Below, in pieces: positions 49,761 to 58,441 of a stretch of 64,000 nt of DNA. The first letter of the stretch is position 1. Each line of letters begins with the position of its first letter. A program made the position numbers and the translations under genes. The DNA is from a bacterium 1XD42-76 (lineage in GTDB: Bacteria; Bacillota; Clostridia; Lachnospirales; Lachnospiraceae), in contig QZDW01000002.1 in the NCBI GenBank assembly GCA_009917545.1, positions 62,001-126,000 on the forward strand, in the 5' to 3' direction. Below the pieces are notes generated by a model. That model ran no database searches and was not told where the DNA came from. It was given only the letters and a program-made list of their open reading frames with translations.

Positions 49761-49814
49761 TTTCATTCCGACAGGCGCGTCGATGACGACATACAGCGCT
49801 CCACCGGAATGAAA
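49761..49814 (-). repeat. Inverted repeat between aminopeptidase and short flagellin
   Basis: TTTCATTCCG pairs perfectly with CGGAATGAAA, with an inner GCGC pairing. No T run; possible 3' structure of the aminopeptidase transcript. Besides the SigD promoter, 49544-49883 shows nothing else. Confidence 0.5.
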
Positions 49815-49883
49815 ATAAGCCGGTCTCCTTATGTCAGTTTCCTTATGTCAATTTCCATCATTTGTCAGAAAGGCAGCCGCATT

Positions 49884-51197
49884 TTACAGAATCTCAAAAT
49901 GTCCGTCTTCTGATACCCGGATACAGGAACGGTAGAATTCTTCAAATACTTTGACCATATAAGCCATATCCTTTGCGCCTGCCGTCTCATATGGAGAATG
50001 CATGGCCAGCTGCGGCAGACCAATATCCACAGTATTTAACGATACCTTGGAGTTGGAAATATTTCCAAGGGTTGAGCCGCCCAGCATATCAGAACGGTTC
50101 AGGAAATTCTGATACGGAACGTCTGCCCGCTCGCAGAGCCGCCGCATTACAGCTGCAGAAACGGCGTCTGTGGTATATTTCTGGTTTGCACTGTGTTTGA
50201 TCACAATCCCGCCGTTTAAATACGGCCGGCTGGTAGGATCGGTCATATCGGCATAGTTCGGGTGAACGGCGTGTCCGTTGTCTCCGGATACCATGAAGCT
50301 GGAAGCCACCGCCGTCCAGTATTCCTCCTCCGTTCTTCCCATTGAATAATTCAGTCTGCGCAACGTATCATAGAGGAACGTGGACGCCGCTCCCTGCTTG
50401 GTTCCGCTGCCGACCTCTTCATTATCCATCACACAAAATACGGAAACGCTGCGTTCATTCCTGCTGCTGAGAAAGCCTTTCATGGAAGAGAAGGCGCACT
50501 GTAAGTCATCCAGACGCGGGGCGGAAATGAATTCATTTTCTGCTCCCCATGCGGTTCCCGGCATTCTGTTGTACAGGAACAGATCCGAGCCAATGATCTG
50601 TTCCGGCGCTACACCGGCTTCCCCCGCGATCATAGTCTTAAAATCCATCTCAGAGTCATTCATACGGTATAACGGCAGCATATCCTTCTGAATATTGTAC
50701 TTGTAGCCATTATCATTGACTCCCCGGTTCATATGTATTGCCAGGCTCGGAAGCATCAGAATGTCCCGCTTCACGTCCACAAGACGTGTCTCCAGCTTAT
50801 TATTATCCGCCACAATCACGCGTCCGGCTACAGATAACGGACGGTCAAACCACGGGGAACAGAGCATTCCGCCATACTTTTCCACATTTAATTTCACATA
50901 CTGCCCTTCCACTGTCATCTCGGGGTTTTCTTTGATCTTTAAAGACGGAGAATCGCTGTGGCTGGCTGCAATGTGGAAGCCTGTGAACGCTTTACAGGGG
51001 ATATGGAAAGCAATAACGGCGGATTTATTTCTTGTTACGAAATATGTACCGCCCTCCTTGAGTTCCCAGACGCTGCCTTCATTTAACTTCTCGCAGCCTG
51101 CTTTTTCGAGATAACTCTCTATCGTCTGGACAGCATGAAAACTGGTAGGGCTCTTTTCAATGAATGAAAATAATTCTTCGTTTAAATTCTGATACAT
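49884..51197 (-). CDS. apeB: M18 family metalloaminopeptidase
   Basis: Cytoplasmic zinc aminopeptidase of 437 residues that trims N-terminal residues (family preference for acidic or neutral, here unproven). Metal-site and catalytic segments: AASHSDSPSLKIK (His and Asp), FCVMDNEEVGSGTKQGA (Glu-Glu pair), SGDNGHAVHPNYADM, and HSPYETAGAKD near the C terminus. The ATG follows AAAGGAGA. It is not obviously linked to motility; position next to flagellins looks incidental. Confidence 0.93.
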   Translation of the reverse strand: MYQNLNEELFSFIEKSPTSFHAVQTIESYLEKAGCEKLNEGSVWELKEGGTYFVTRNKSAVIAFHIPCKAFTGFHIAASHSDSPSLKIKENPEMTVEGQYVKLNVEKYGGMLCSPWFDRPLSVAGRVIVADNNKLETRLVDVKRDILMLPSLAIHMNRGVNDNGYKYNIQKDMLPLYRMNDSEMDFKTMIAGEAGVAPEQIIGSDLFLYNRMPGTAWGAENEFISAPRLDDLQCAFSSMKGFLSSRNERSVSVFCVMDNEEVGSGTKQGAASTFLYDTLRRLNYSMGRTEEEYWTAVASSFMVSGDNGHAVHPNYADMTDPTSRPYLNGGIVIKHSANQKYTTDAVSAAVMRRLCERADVPYQNFLNRSDMLGGSTLGNISNSKVSLNTVDIGLPQLAMHSPYETAGAKDMAYMVKVFEEFYRSCIRVSEDGHFEIL

Positions 51198-51286
51198 TTT
51201 TTCTCCTTTGCGTTTATCATTATATTTTTTATCGTTTGCATCAGGGGGGGCATCCTATGGCAGGATACCATCGTGCGCCGGGCTGG

Positions 51287-52168
51287 TTACTCGGCCGTCT
51301 GCGATTCTTTTTCCCAGCTTTGTATCACGCTGACGGGAAGCTCTAACAGTTCTGACACATCATTCACCCCCGCTCCCTGACGTAACATCTTCAAAGCTAC
51401 CTTTTTTGATTTGTTAAGCTCGCCTTGCTGTATCCCTTCCTGCCTTCCCCTGTCCATCAGCATCTGTCCAACCTGTGTCATTCCCAGCACCTCCTCAATA
51501 TAGCGTTTCGTCGTCTCGTCAATGATCTTATCTGTAAAGGTAAGAATTCCTGCCAGGGCAAAACTCTCCTGCTCTTTATCCGAAAGCTGCACGGCAAGCT
51601 TCACACATTCCCTGATCGCCTCCTGCTTCTTTTCCTCTCCCTTATATGTCAGCGGGAGCAGAACAAGATGCATAAGTTCTCCATCTGTGAGGTTCTGTCC
51701 TGAAATGCCGTTCCTGACATCTGCCATCCATTTCTCAGACGGCGCCTTCACCAGATAGGAGATTTCAGTCCGGATGTCACAGGCTGTGCGTACAAAGGAT
51801 GTCTTTGCATGTTCCACATCTGCTGTATACAGCACAATCATATGGATATCCGGTTCCTTTCCCTCACTCAGATAACGGTCAATCACATCCATAATATACC
51901 GGCCGTATTTTATAAAATTCGCTTCCTTATAGTCGCTCTCATAGTCGATGATCGCTACGCTCCCATCCTCCAGCTCAAACAGATTATCCATCCTCAGCTC
52001 TCTGGCCCGGACTATGGGGATATTGGTTGGTCTGACGTCGACAACTTTCAGACTGCTTTCCAATCCGAACAGGGACATAGGTTTTCCTTTCATCCGGTCC
52101 CCAAACAATTTGGAGACGATATCCTTATTCTGATAGGAAATGTCAAACTTCGGAGCTTTTAATTCCAT
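51287..52168 (-). CDS. Rpn-family recombination-promoting nuclease/putative transposase-like protein
   Basis: 293 residues with the features of the Rpn/PD-(D/E)XK transposase-like group: an N-terminal nuclease-type core (IIDYESDYKEANFIKYGRYI, with acidic and Lys residues in the usual spacing) and a helical C terminus with ETTKRYIEEVLGM and RQEGIQQGELNKSKKVALKM. Such genes are often multi-copy and variable in gut Clostridia. No inverted repeats flank it. AAGGAAT precedes the ATG. Function in this organism is unknown; DNA cleavage is known only for some family members. Confidence 0.75.
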   Translation of the reverse strand: MELKAPKFDISYQNKDIVSKLFGDRMKGKPMSLFGLESSLKVVDVRPTNIPIVRARELRMDNLFELEDGSVAIIDYESDYKEANFIKYGRYIMDVIDRYLSEGKEPDIHMIVLYTADVEHAKTSFVRTACDIRTEISYLVKAPSEKWMADVRNGISGQNLTDGELMHLVLLPLTYKGEEKKQEAIRECVKLAVQLSDKEQESFALAGILTFTDKIIDETTKRYIEEVLGMTQVGQMLMDRGRQEGIQQGELNKSKKVALKMLRQGAGVNDVSELLELPVSVIQSWEKESQTAE

Positions 52169-52279
52169 TTTATTCCTTTCTGCTTTTGCAGATGCTGTCT
52201 TTTTATATTATACAGGCAAACTCTCTGCCATTCAAGGGCAGTTTTCATATTTCTCAAGTACCTGGAAACGTTCTAAACT

Positions 52280-52337
52280 AAAAGCTCCCTCCAGACAGAG
52301 TTATCATGTGAGATTCTCTGCCCGAAAGGAGCCTTTA
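52280..52337 (-). terminator. Terminator of the seven-gene flagellar-associated unit
   Basis: AAAGGCTCC ... GGAGCTTTT with inner CAGAG/CTCTG pairing, followed by TTTTAGTTTAG on the minus strand, 30 bases past the glycosyltransferase stop. Confidence 0.75.
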
Positions 52338-52367
52338 TCATTTGTCTTTAAAAGTTCGGCGATTATC

Positions 52368-53438
52368 TTAAGAATTCAAACGTTCCACAGCCGGAGTATA
52401 GCCTTCTTCTGCCGCCATGCGGTAATATTTCTTTGCCAGCTCTGTCTGTCCTGACACTTCGTACCAGGCCCCGAGGTTATAGGCTGCTTTAAAGGAGCCT
52501 GTTCCCACAACTCCGCCTGCCTCCGGGTGTTCTCCCAGGCTAAGGCATTTAAGGTAGCAGGCTTCAATATTGGGAAGCAGGTTGATATAACGCTGTACAT
52601 CCGATAATACAAGTTTCATGTAGAAGAGGCCGCACACGAAGCAGAAATCCGACCATTCTCCCAGCGACGCCTCCTCCTGCATAATAATTCCTGCCGCCTC
52701 GTCAAGGTGCGGCGTCGTACCCAAATCTAAAAGCGTATATAGATAAAGCACAACGCCCCCGGCACGAAATCCGTCCTTTGGCCCGCTTAAGCGGTAAAAC
52801 TTCCGGAAATTCACAAGACTTTCCTCCAGGCGCCCCAGATTTCTCAATGTGGACGCAAGCTGGAACTGATAATAAGAATCCTCCGGGAACCTGGAAACCG
52901 CCTGTTCCAGATAAGGAAGGTTTCTTTCTCCTTTATCCGCATACAGATATCCGTCATGGTCTGCTGACAGGGGAATACGGTAGCAAGGGCATTCCTCCTG
53001 TGGCTGCTCATGAATCAGCCCCGTGTAACGCACGCCGTTCGGGAGCAGGCGCGGAAGTATGGAAGTACTTTCACTGATACCATTCTCATCATGATAGGAA
53101 TCATATCTTATAATCCCGCCAATCCACCTGCCTGTTCTGGCTTCTATCGCCTGTTCCAGAGATTCCCGGCTGCAGGGCCTTACATATTCGTCTGCATCCA
53201 GAATGAGATTCCAGTCCGCGTCCGACTGCTCCAGGGAAAAATTGCGGGCAGCGGAGAAATCGTTACACCATTTAAAATAACTAACCTTTGCCCCCATCTG
53301 CTCTGCAATTTCGACGGTTCTGTCTGTGGAGCCCGTATCTGTGATTATAATCTCATCTGCCAGGTTTCTTGCTGCCTCAAGGCATCGTTTCAGAGATCGT
53401 TCTTCGTTTTTAACAATCATCACCAGATTGATTTTCAC
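52368..53438 (-). CDS. Glycosyltransferase family 2 with TPR/Sel1-like C terminus
   Basis: 356 residues. GT-A domain with NLVMIVKNEERSLKRCLEA, ITDTGSTDRTVEIAEQMG and the DxD motif in NLILDADEYVRP. The C-terminal part is helical and ends in a Sel1-like unit (YEVSGQTELAKKYYRMAAEE). It is a third member of the group at 43902 and 45306, but shorter. The GTG start at 53438 uses GAGGA, which overlaps the PilZ stop region (two bases apart), so translation is coupled to the PilZ gene. That coupling suggests c-di-GMP-linked glycosylation or a simple operon; unproven. Confidence 0.87.
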   Translation of the reverse strand: MKINLVMIVKNEERSLKRCLEAARNLADEIIITDTGSTDRTVEIAEQMGAKVSYFKWCNDFSAARNFSLEQSDADWNLILDADEYVRPCSRESLEQAIEARTGRWIGGIIRYDSYHDENGISESTSILPRLLPNGVRYTGLIHEQPQEECPCYRIPLSADHDGYLYADKGERNLPYLEQAVSRFPEDSYYQFQLASTLRNLGRLEESLVNFRKFYRLSGPKDGFRAGGVVLYLYTLLDLGTTPHLDEAAGIIMQEEASLGEWSDFCFVCGLFYMKLVLSDVQRYINLLPNIEACYLKCLSLGEHPEAGGVVGTGSFKAAYNLGAWYEVSGQTELAKKYYRMAAEEGYTPAVERLNS

Positions 53439-53440
53439 TG

Positions 53441-54049
53441 CTATTTCCTCAGTTTTTCCTTTTGCTTGGTATAAACGAACTTCCGTACCGCTGTTTCCGA
53501 ATCCAGCGACATATTTACAAACTGACAGCCATAGCCGAATCCCCCGCCCATCAAAGCTGACACTCTCAGTACTTTGGCAGTGATTTTCTGCGGCCCCGAT
53601 GAAAAATTGTGCTGGAAAGAAAAACGGTCGTTCGGCTTCATTGCATGTTTCGTGACTAAAAACAGTCCGCCGGCACTGATATTCTGAATCGTCCCGGAAA
53701 AAAACCAGCCCTTATCTGTCATACATTCCGCACTGATATTCACTTTTACGCGCAAATCTTTCTGCCTCTGAAAGATCTCCTGTACATTCAAAATTTCGCA
53801 GTCCGCCATCCACGGCTCATTCTGCCGGGACGGGAGGGAATTCCGTTTGATTACCAGCTCGCAAAAGCTTCTGAGCACTCCCTGCTGCCTGTCATAAAAA
53901 TCCACAACGGTTTTGACCCTGATACTACGCAGCTTACTATTGTTGAAGTACAGATGAACCTCCTCGCCGCTGATCTCTACTCTCGCTCTGGAAAGCGGCC
54001 GGTTGTCCGTCCCATATACCAGGCAGCCGTCACAGTCCTTTAACGTCAT
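53441..54049 (-). CDS. PilZ-domain protein
   Basis: 202 residues: an N-terminal beta-rich domain (about 1-90, YcgR-N-like in size) and a C-terminal PilZ domain. The c-di-GMP motifs are QRQKDLRV (where family members have RRxxxR, the first Arg of RxxxR being Gln here) and NISAGGLFL (the D/NxSxxG loop). It ends FVYTKQKEKLRK. Soluble, no membrane segment. In flagellated bacteria such proteins act as c-di-GMP-responsive brakes or regulators; the substitution may weaken binding. Its ribosome site AGGGGG is 13 bases away. Coupled to the downstream glycosyltransferase. Confidence 0.8.
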   Translation of the reverse strand: MTLKDCDGCLVYGTDNRPLSRARVEISGEEVHLYFNNSKLRSIRVKTVVDFYDRQQGVLRSFCELVIKRNSLPSRQNEPWMADCEILNVQEIFQRQKDLRVKVNISAECMTDKGWFFSGTIQNISAGGLFLVTKHAMKPNDRFSFQHNFSSGPQKITAKVLRVSALMGGGFGYGCQFVNMSLDSETAVRKFVYTKQKEKLRK

Positions 54050-54124
54050 GATATGTATTCATCCCCCTTATATATTGTCAGCCAACAAGCATTGCGCCTT
54101 ATTCTTTCGTATCCTTCACAGCTA

Positions 54125-54988
54125 TCAGAGAGTAATCGTACCGACCTCTCTGCTGGCATTCATCATCATCTGTAAACGCATAATCTGAATCAGATTGGAA
54201 AAGCTCTCCTTACTCATGGTGATTGTCTCCCCATCCTCGCTCATTGCCGCAGAGCCAAGCAAAAGCCCCAGCACATCAGAACCGGATGTACCATAATAAC
54301 TGCCATTTCCCGGAGTCAGGCCATAAAGTCCCGCCAGCTGGCTGTAGGACGTCCCGTAAAGACCGGAAATCTGGCTATAGGACGAAGCGCTGCTCAGACG
54401 AAGCTGGGAATCGAAAGAGGAACTCCCGGAGGAAAGCCCTTCCAAACAATACCGGCTGCTGCCTGTAACCATTTTACCGGTATGAATCGGTGTTCCCATG
54501 TATGAAGTAACCGTTTTTACATAATTCTGAGTCTCTTTATAGGGCGGTATCCCTCCATATTTCTGCACACTGTTCGGTCCGGCATTATATGCCGCCAGCG
54601 CCAGGCTTACATTCCCGTCAAAGCGTTCAAGATTCTCCTTCAGATATTTGGCTCCGCCCATGATATTCTGTCTGGCGTCGTACGGATCCGAGACCCCGAG
54701 CGACCTGGCCGTTGCCGGCATTAACTGCATCACACCGATTGCCCCTGCCTTCGATACGGCATTGGGGTTAAAATTGGATTCAGCCTTTGCAACCGCTTTT
54801 AACAGATTGGAAGAAACGCCGTATTTCGCGGATGCTTCCTCAAATATAGAATCCATACTCTCTGGCATATTTTGATATTTTGTCTGGAATACAGTCTGAA
54901 AATCCCCGTCTGATTTCTTTGTCTGAAGAGCACGGCTGTTCTTAAGCCCTGCCGCTTCCAGATCTGTTACTGATGTTACTAATCCCAT
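54125..54988 (-). CDS. Lytic transglycosylase (SLT domain) without signal peptide
   Basis: 287 residues. The SLT domain (about 50-165) has the catalytic Glu in AVAKAESNFNPNAVS, then KAGAIGVMQLMPATAR and ALAAYNAGPNSVQKYGG. Such enzymes cut peptidoglycan between MurNAc and GlcNAc. The N terminus (MGLVTSVTDLEAAGL) is not a signal peptide. The C-terminal third is Ser/Gly/Tyr-rich, low complexity, with GLYGTSYSQLAGLYG repeats. Inside a flagellar-associated unit, it could leave through the flagellar export gate. The ATG follows GGGGAG. Confidence 0.88.
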   Translation of the reverse strand: MGLVTSVTDLEAAGLKNSRALQTKKSDGDFQTVFQTKYQNMPESMDSIFEEASAKYGVSSNLLKAVAKAESNFNPNAVSKAGAIGVMQLMPATARSLGVSDPYDARQNIMGGAKYLKENLERFDGNVSLALAAYNAGPNSVQKYGGIPPYKETQNYVKTVTSYMGTPIHTGKMVTGSSRYCLEGLSSGSSSFDSQLRLSSASSYSQISGLYGTSYSQLAGLYGLTPGNGSYYGTSGSDVLGLLLGSAAMSEDGETITMSKESFSNLIQIMRLQMMMNASREVGTITL

Positions 54989-55010
54989 GCAATCTGCTCC
55001 CCTCTATTCG

Positions 55011-56264
55011 TCAACGCTGTGCAACGCCGTCGGCCCCTATGTACCAGCCGTCTATGGTCGTATTCACTGCCATGCTGCCGTTTTCATGTAAATAATACCA
55101 CACGCCTGCCACCTGCGTCCAGCCTGTCAGCATTTTTCCGTCGCCGCCCATATAATACCATTTTCCATCAACGGCAACCCAGCCATACTGCATATGCCCC
55201 GACGCATCCATATGATACCAGACGCCTGGCTCCGGCTGAATCCATCCCGTACACATTTCGCCGTTATCATTCAGATAATACCATGCGCTGCCGTCCGGAT
55301 TCACCCAGCCCGTCTGCATACTCCCATCCTGGGCCATATAGTACCAGAAACCGCCGATATTTCGCCAGCCTCTGACCATATTACCATCCTCATCAAAGAA
55401 ATACCACTGTCCGGAAACTTTTTTCCACTTGTTTCTTTCCTTTGTACCGTCCGGGAGGACATAATTGTTCCCTTTGATCGAACCGCCGTCTCCGGATGCT
55501 CCACTGTTGTTAATACTCTCCTGCCCCTCCGGCGTGTCCTCCCAGTCAAGCACCTGATCCGTTGAAGTGACAAATTCCCCTTCCTTAAAATACTTTTTAT
55601 CGTCAGAGCTGACCGGAATCGCCTTCACTTCATAGTAATAGGTACGGTTCTCGTCCTTCATATACTCAGACAGATCAATGGAAGCAGTCTCAGACGTCGT
55701 CCGCTTCACCACCTTATCGTCACAATATAAAATCAGGGAATATCCCGGCGCAAAGTCCACCGATTTCCATACCGCACGCGTATGTGACATTTTGCTCCAT
55801 CCGGCGCTCTCTGTCTTGCCAAGTACCGTCACAGGAATATAATCCACCCGTACCTGCATATGGGTATTATCCAGCGCCTTTGCCGATACAAAGCTGGCGC
55901 CCGTTACCTTGCATTGCGTACGGTTCAGCGATGTCGGGAACACTTTTCCTTCCTCTGCCTCGACCGTAATATCCACACGCACCTTTTTCCCCGGTTTCCA
56001 TCTGTCATAATCCGTCATAAACTGGATATCTCCCAGAGAACATCCTGTCGCCTGCATGGTAATCTCCGGATCCGGTATCTCCTCTGGTTCGCCAAATGTC
56101 GTCTTGAAATTGATCGCTATGCTTTCAATTACGCTGGAATCCTTTGACTTGCCTGCCCCATAGCTGTCAGTACTCCCTGCCGCCACAAGTACAAGGACTG
56201 CCAGCATACAGGCGCAGCCCCTCGCTGCCATCTGACTTAAACCATATTTTATCTTTTCCCACAT
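55011..56264 (-). CDS. Secreted cell-wall-binding repeat protein 1
   Basis: 417 residues. Signal peptide (MWEKIKYGLSQ then ACMLAVLVLVAAG). The middle (about 45-270) is beta-rich with a fibronectin-III-like part (WSKMSHTRAVWKSVDFAPGY). The C-terminal choline-binding-type (CW_binding_1) repeats number six or seven, for example GFWYYMAQDGSMQTGW and KWYYMGGDGKMLTGW. It binds wall polymers by established knowledge of the repeat. I chose the ATG at 56264, where the signal peptide begins; the frame stays open to 56390, inside the paralogue upstream. GAGG is 12 bases away. No catalytic domain is recognised. Confidence 0.85.
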   Translation of the reverse strand: MWEKIKYGLSQMAARGCACMLAVLVLVAAGSTDSYGAGKSKDSSVIESIAINFKTTFGEPEEIPDPEITMQATGCSLGDIQFMTDYDRWKPGKKVRVDITVEAEEGKVFPTSLNRTQCKVTGASFVSAKALDNTHMQVRVDYIPVTVLGKTESAGWSKMSHTRAVWKSVDFAPGYSLILYCDDKVVKRTTSETASIDLSEYMKDENRTYYYEVKAIPVSSDDKKYFKEGEFVTSTDQVLDWEDTPEGQESINNSGASGDGGSIKGNNYVLPDGTKERNKWKKVSGQWYFFDEDGNMVRGWRNIGGFWYYMAQDGSMQTGWVNPDGSAWYYLNDNGEMCTGWIQPEPGVWYHMDASGHMQYGWVAVDGKWYYMGGDGKMLTGWTQVAGVWYYLHENGSMAVNTTIDGWYIGADGVAQR

Positions 56265-56340
56265 TGTCTGTTCTGCCTCGCTTTCTGTCTGTTCCTGCCA
56301 TATGGCGCCCTGGTATTTCTGCCAATAGACCGCATTGATA

Positions 56341-57714
56341 CTATCTCCACACGCCCTCGGCATCAATGTAAACTCCGTCAATCCAGACATCTGCTGCCAT
56401 TTCTCCGGAATCCGGATAGAAATAGTACCAGAGACCGTCGATCTGACACCAGCCTTCTATGATCTCGCCATTGGAATCTGCAAAATACGTTTTCTCGTCT
56501 CTTTTAATCCATCCCGTAAACATGGCTCCCTGCAGGCTGTTATCAAGCGTATTCAAATAGTATTTCTTCCCATTCTGCTCAAGCCAGCCTGTCGCCAGAC
56601 TGCCGTCCTCATGGAAAAAGTAATAATACGCCCCGATCACCTTCCAGCCGGAAGACACCATTGAGCCGACTGCCGCTCCTTCTTCCTCCTGCGGGCGGAA
56701 GTAATACCAGGTATCTCCAAACCGGGTCCAGCCGACCGCCATCTGTCCGTCGTCGTGCAGGAAGAATTTATCCCTTCCCAGCTCAAGCCATCCGTTTAAC
56801 ATATTACCGTCTTTATCAAAATAGTACCAGAGGCCGTTGATGCTGGCCCATCCGTCTCTGCACTGTTTTCCATTCGGATAACGATATTTCCAGACATCTC
56901 CGTCCTGAGTCCAGCCGACCTCATCTGACGCTTTATTTACAGAAGATTTTGAGGACTGCTGCCCTTTCCCGTCCGATACATAGCGGTCCGTAATCTCGAG
57001 CTCTCCTGACTCAAGCCATTCGCTTCGTTTGCCGTATTTTGACTGAATATCCGTCCCTGGAATCGCACGCACTTTAAAAGTATATTCCCCGGCTTCTGTC
57101 ATATATGGATAAAAATTATACTGCTTTGCCGTTGTCTTTGATACCTTATGTACGCTCTTCTGGCCCCGGAAAAGCTGAACCTCATAATAGCCTGAATCAT
57201 TCTCGGCCTCTTTCCATCTTGCCTCACCGAGATTCTTTTCGTTCCAGTAAGCGTCAGCAGGCGTATCAAAATCGCCCTTTACAGGATTCACACGCAGCGT
57301 GACGATAAGATTATCCCCGTCTCTCCGCGCCGACACAAAAGAGCCACCGGCAATTTTTACGCTGGATTCTTTATAGCTTGCCAGGAAATAGTACTCATTT
57401 ACATCCTTTGGCTCCAGAGTTACTTTCATGCGCGGTTCATCTGCTGTTGACAGCGTGCCAGAGGCTTTTTCAATCCACTCTGCTTCTGTTACCGTAAAAT
57501 AGGAACCGTTCTCTGTCACCATAACGCTCCCGTTCTGGACGTTTCCGTCACCGATCTCGATCTCCGGCAGGCTGCTCCCCACCTCGAGCTTTGAAGTCAC
57601 CTTTAAGCTCACTGTCTTCATCGGTTTTGTCGCAGCCAGAACCTGTATGGGCATACATAGCAGGTAAAGCCCTGCCAGTATGGCAATCTCTATCTTTCTC
57701 ATTTTCTGAAACAT
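56341..57714 (-). CDS. Secreted cell-wall-binding repeat protein 2
   Basis: 457 residues. Signal peptide (IEIAILAGLYLLCMPIQVLA). The same layout as the neighbour at 55011: a beta-rich domain (about 30-160), a fibronectin-like part (LGEARWKEAENDSGYYEV), and about eight wall-binding repeats (GLWYYFDKDGNMLNGW, AYYYFFHEDGSLATGW). The two proteins are paralogues, but the repeats are divergent, so the duplication is old. AGGAGG precedes the ATG. Its position directly behind the FlhB-like gene suggests a role at the flagellar base-wall contact, or use of the flagellar switch for surface proteins. This is inference. Confidence 0.87.
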   Translation of the reverse strand: MFQKMRKIEIAILAGLYLLCMPIQVLAATKPMKTVSLKVTSKLEVGSSLPEIEIGDGNVQNGSVMVTENGSYFTVTEAEWIEKASGTLSTADEPRMKVTLEPKDVNEYYFLASYKESSVKIAGGSFVSARRDGDNLIVTLRVNPVKGDFDTPADAYWNEKNLGEARWKEAENDSGYYEVQLFRGQKSVHKVSKTTAKQYNFYPYMTEAGEYTFKVRAIPGTDIQSKYGKRSEWLESGELEITDRYVSDGKGQQSSKSSVNKASDEVGWTQDGDVWKYRYPNGKQCRDGWASINGLWYYFDKDGNMLNGWLELGRDKFFLHDDGQMAVGWTRFGDTWYYFRPQEEEGAAVGSMVSSGWKVIGAYYYFFHEDGSLATGWLEQNGKKYYLNTLDNSLQGAMFTGWIKRDEKTYFADSNGEIIEGWCQIDGLWYYFYPDSGEMAADVWIDGVYIDAEGVWR

Positions 57715-57745
57715 CTGTTAAACCTCCTGGCCTTCATTCCTTTCT

Positions 57746-58441
57746 TTATGGAAGCCTTCCCGGCGTCCCCTGGCCTCTCGCTCCGGTTCTCCCTGCATTC
57801 CCGCGTCCCGCCTGTCCGGCGTTCTGCGCGCTGCTCCTTGCAGACGCTCCAGGCGCAGCCTGACGGCCGGATGCCCTGCTGCGGCCCGGCGCTTTGGATG
57901 TATTCTGCAGCCCCTGTCCGGTACCTTGGCTACGGCCTGCCTGCCCCGCCCGGGATGCCTGCCCGGCTCCCGCTGTCCGGCCCGGCGCCTTTGCAGTATG
58001 CTGCGCTCCGGCTCTGGAAGCGGCGCTGCGCTCAGGGCGCGTCTGGGCAGTCCCGGAGCTCATATTATCGTAAAAATCTCCCGCACCCTGTTCCGCATCC
58101 CCGGCCAGGCCTCCGCCGTCCTCAGTCCCGGCAGGCGCAGTGTCCGTCTGTGCCGTTTCTCCTTCCTCACGGCCCGGCACATATCCGAGGAAATAAATAT
58201 AGATATCAACAATCGCCTGATACAGCTCCTGCGGAATCTCTGCCCCCAGTTTCAGCTGGGTCAAAAGCGTCGCCAGGGAATCATCCTCATATACCGGGAC
58301 TCCCGCCGCCATCGCCGTCTCTGTGATCTTCTCGGCAAGATATCCCATACCGGAAGCAACGATCACAGGCGCACCGTTTTTGTCCGGATTATATTTGAGC
58401 GCTACGGCCTTCTGCCGCATCAAATCATCAAATTCTGACAT
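57746..58441 (-). CDS. FlhB-like cytoplasmic-domain protein (YlqH type) with low-complexity tail
   Basis: 231 residues. Residues 1-90 match the C-terminal cytoplasmic domain of FlhB (ALKYNPDKNGAPVIVASG and AGVPVYEDDSLATLLTQL), without the membrane domain. The autocleavage site NPTH is replaced by NPDK. Residues about 95-231 form a Gly/Ala/Arg/Gln-rich tail, unlike the roughly 90-residue YlqH of Bacillus. It overlaps the FliK-like gene by 14 bases, the same pairing as ylqG-ylqH in Bacillus subtilis. The likely role is in switching export specificity or binding FliK-like protein; unproven. Confidence 0.85.
   Translation of the reverse strand: MSEFDDLMRQKAVALKYNPDKNGAPVIVASGMGYLAEKITETAMAAGVPVYEDDSLATLLTQLKLGAEIPQELYQAIVDIYIYFLGYVPGREEGETAQTDTAPAGTEDGGGLAGDAEQGAGDFYDNMSSGTAQTRPERSAASRAGAQHTAKAPGRTAGAGQASRAGQAGRSQGTGQGLQNTSKAPGRSRASGRQAAPGASARSSAQNAGQAGRGNAGRTGARGQGTPGRLP

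Noticed and set aside
51287-52168. Intact transposon around the Rpn-like gene
   Set aside because: No terminal inverted repeats or target duplications are visible, so it is listed only as a gene.
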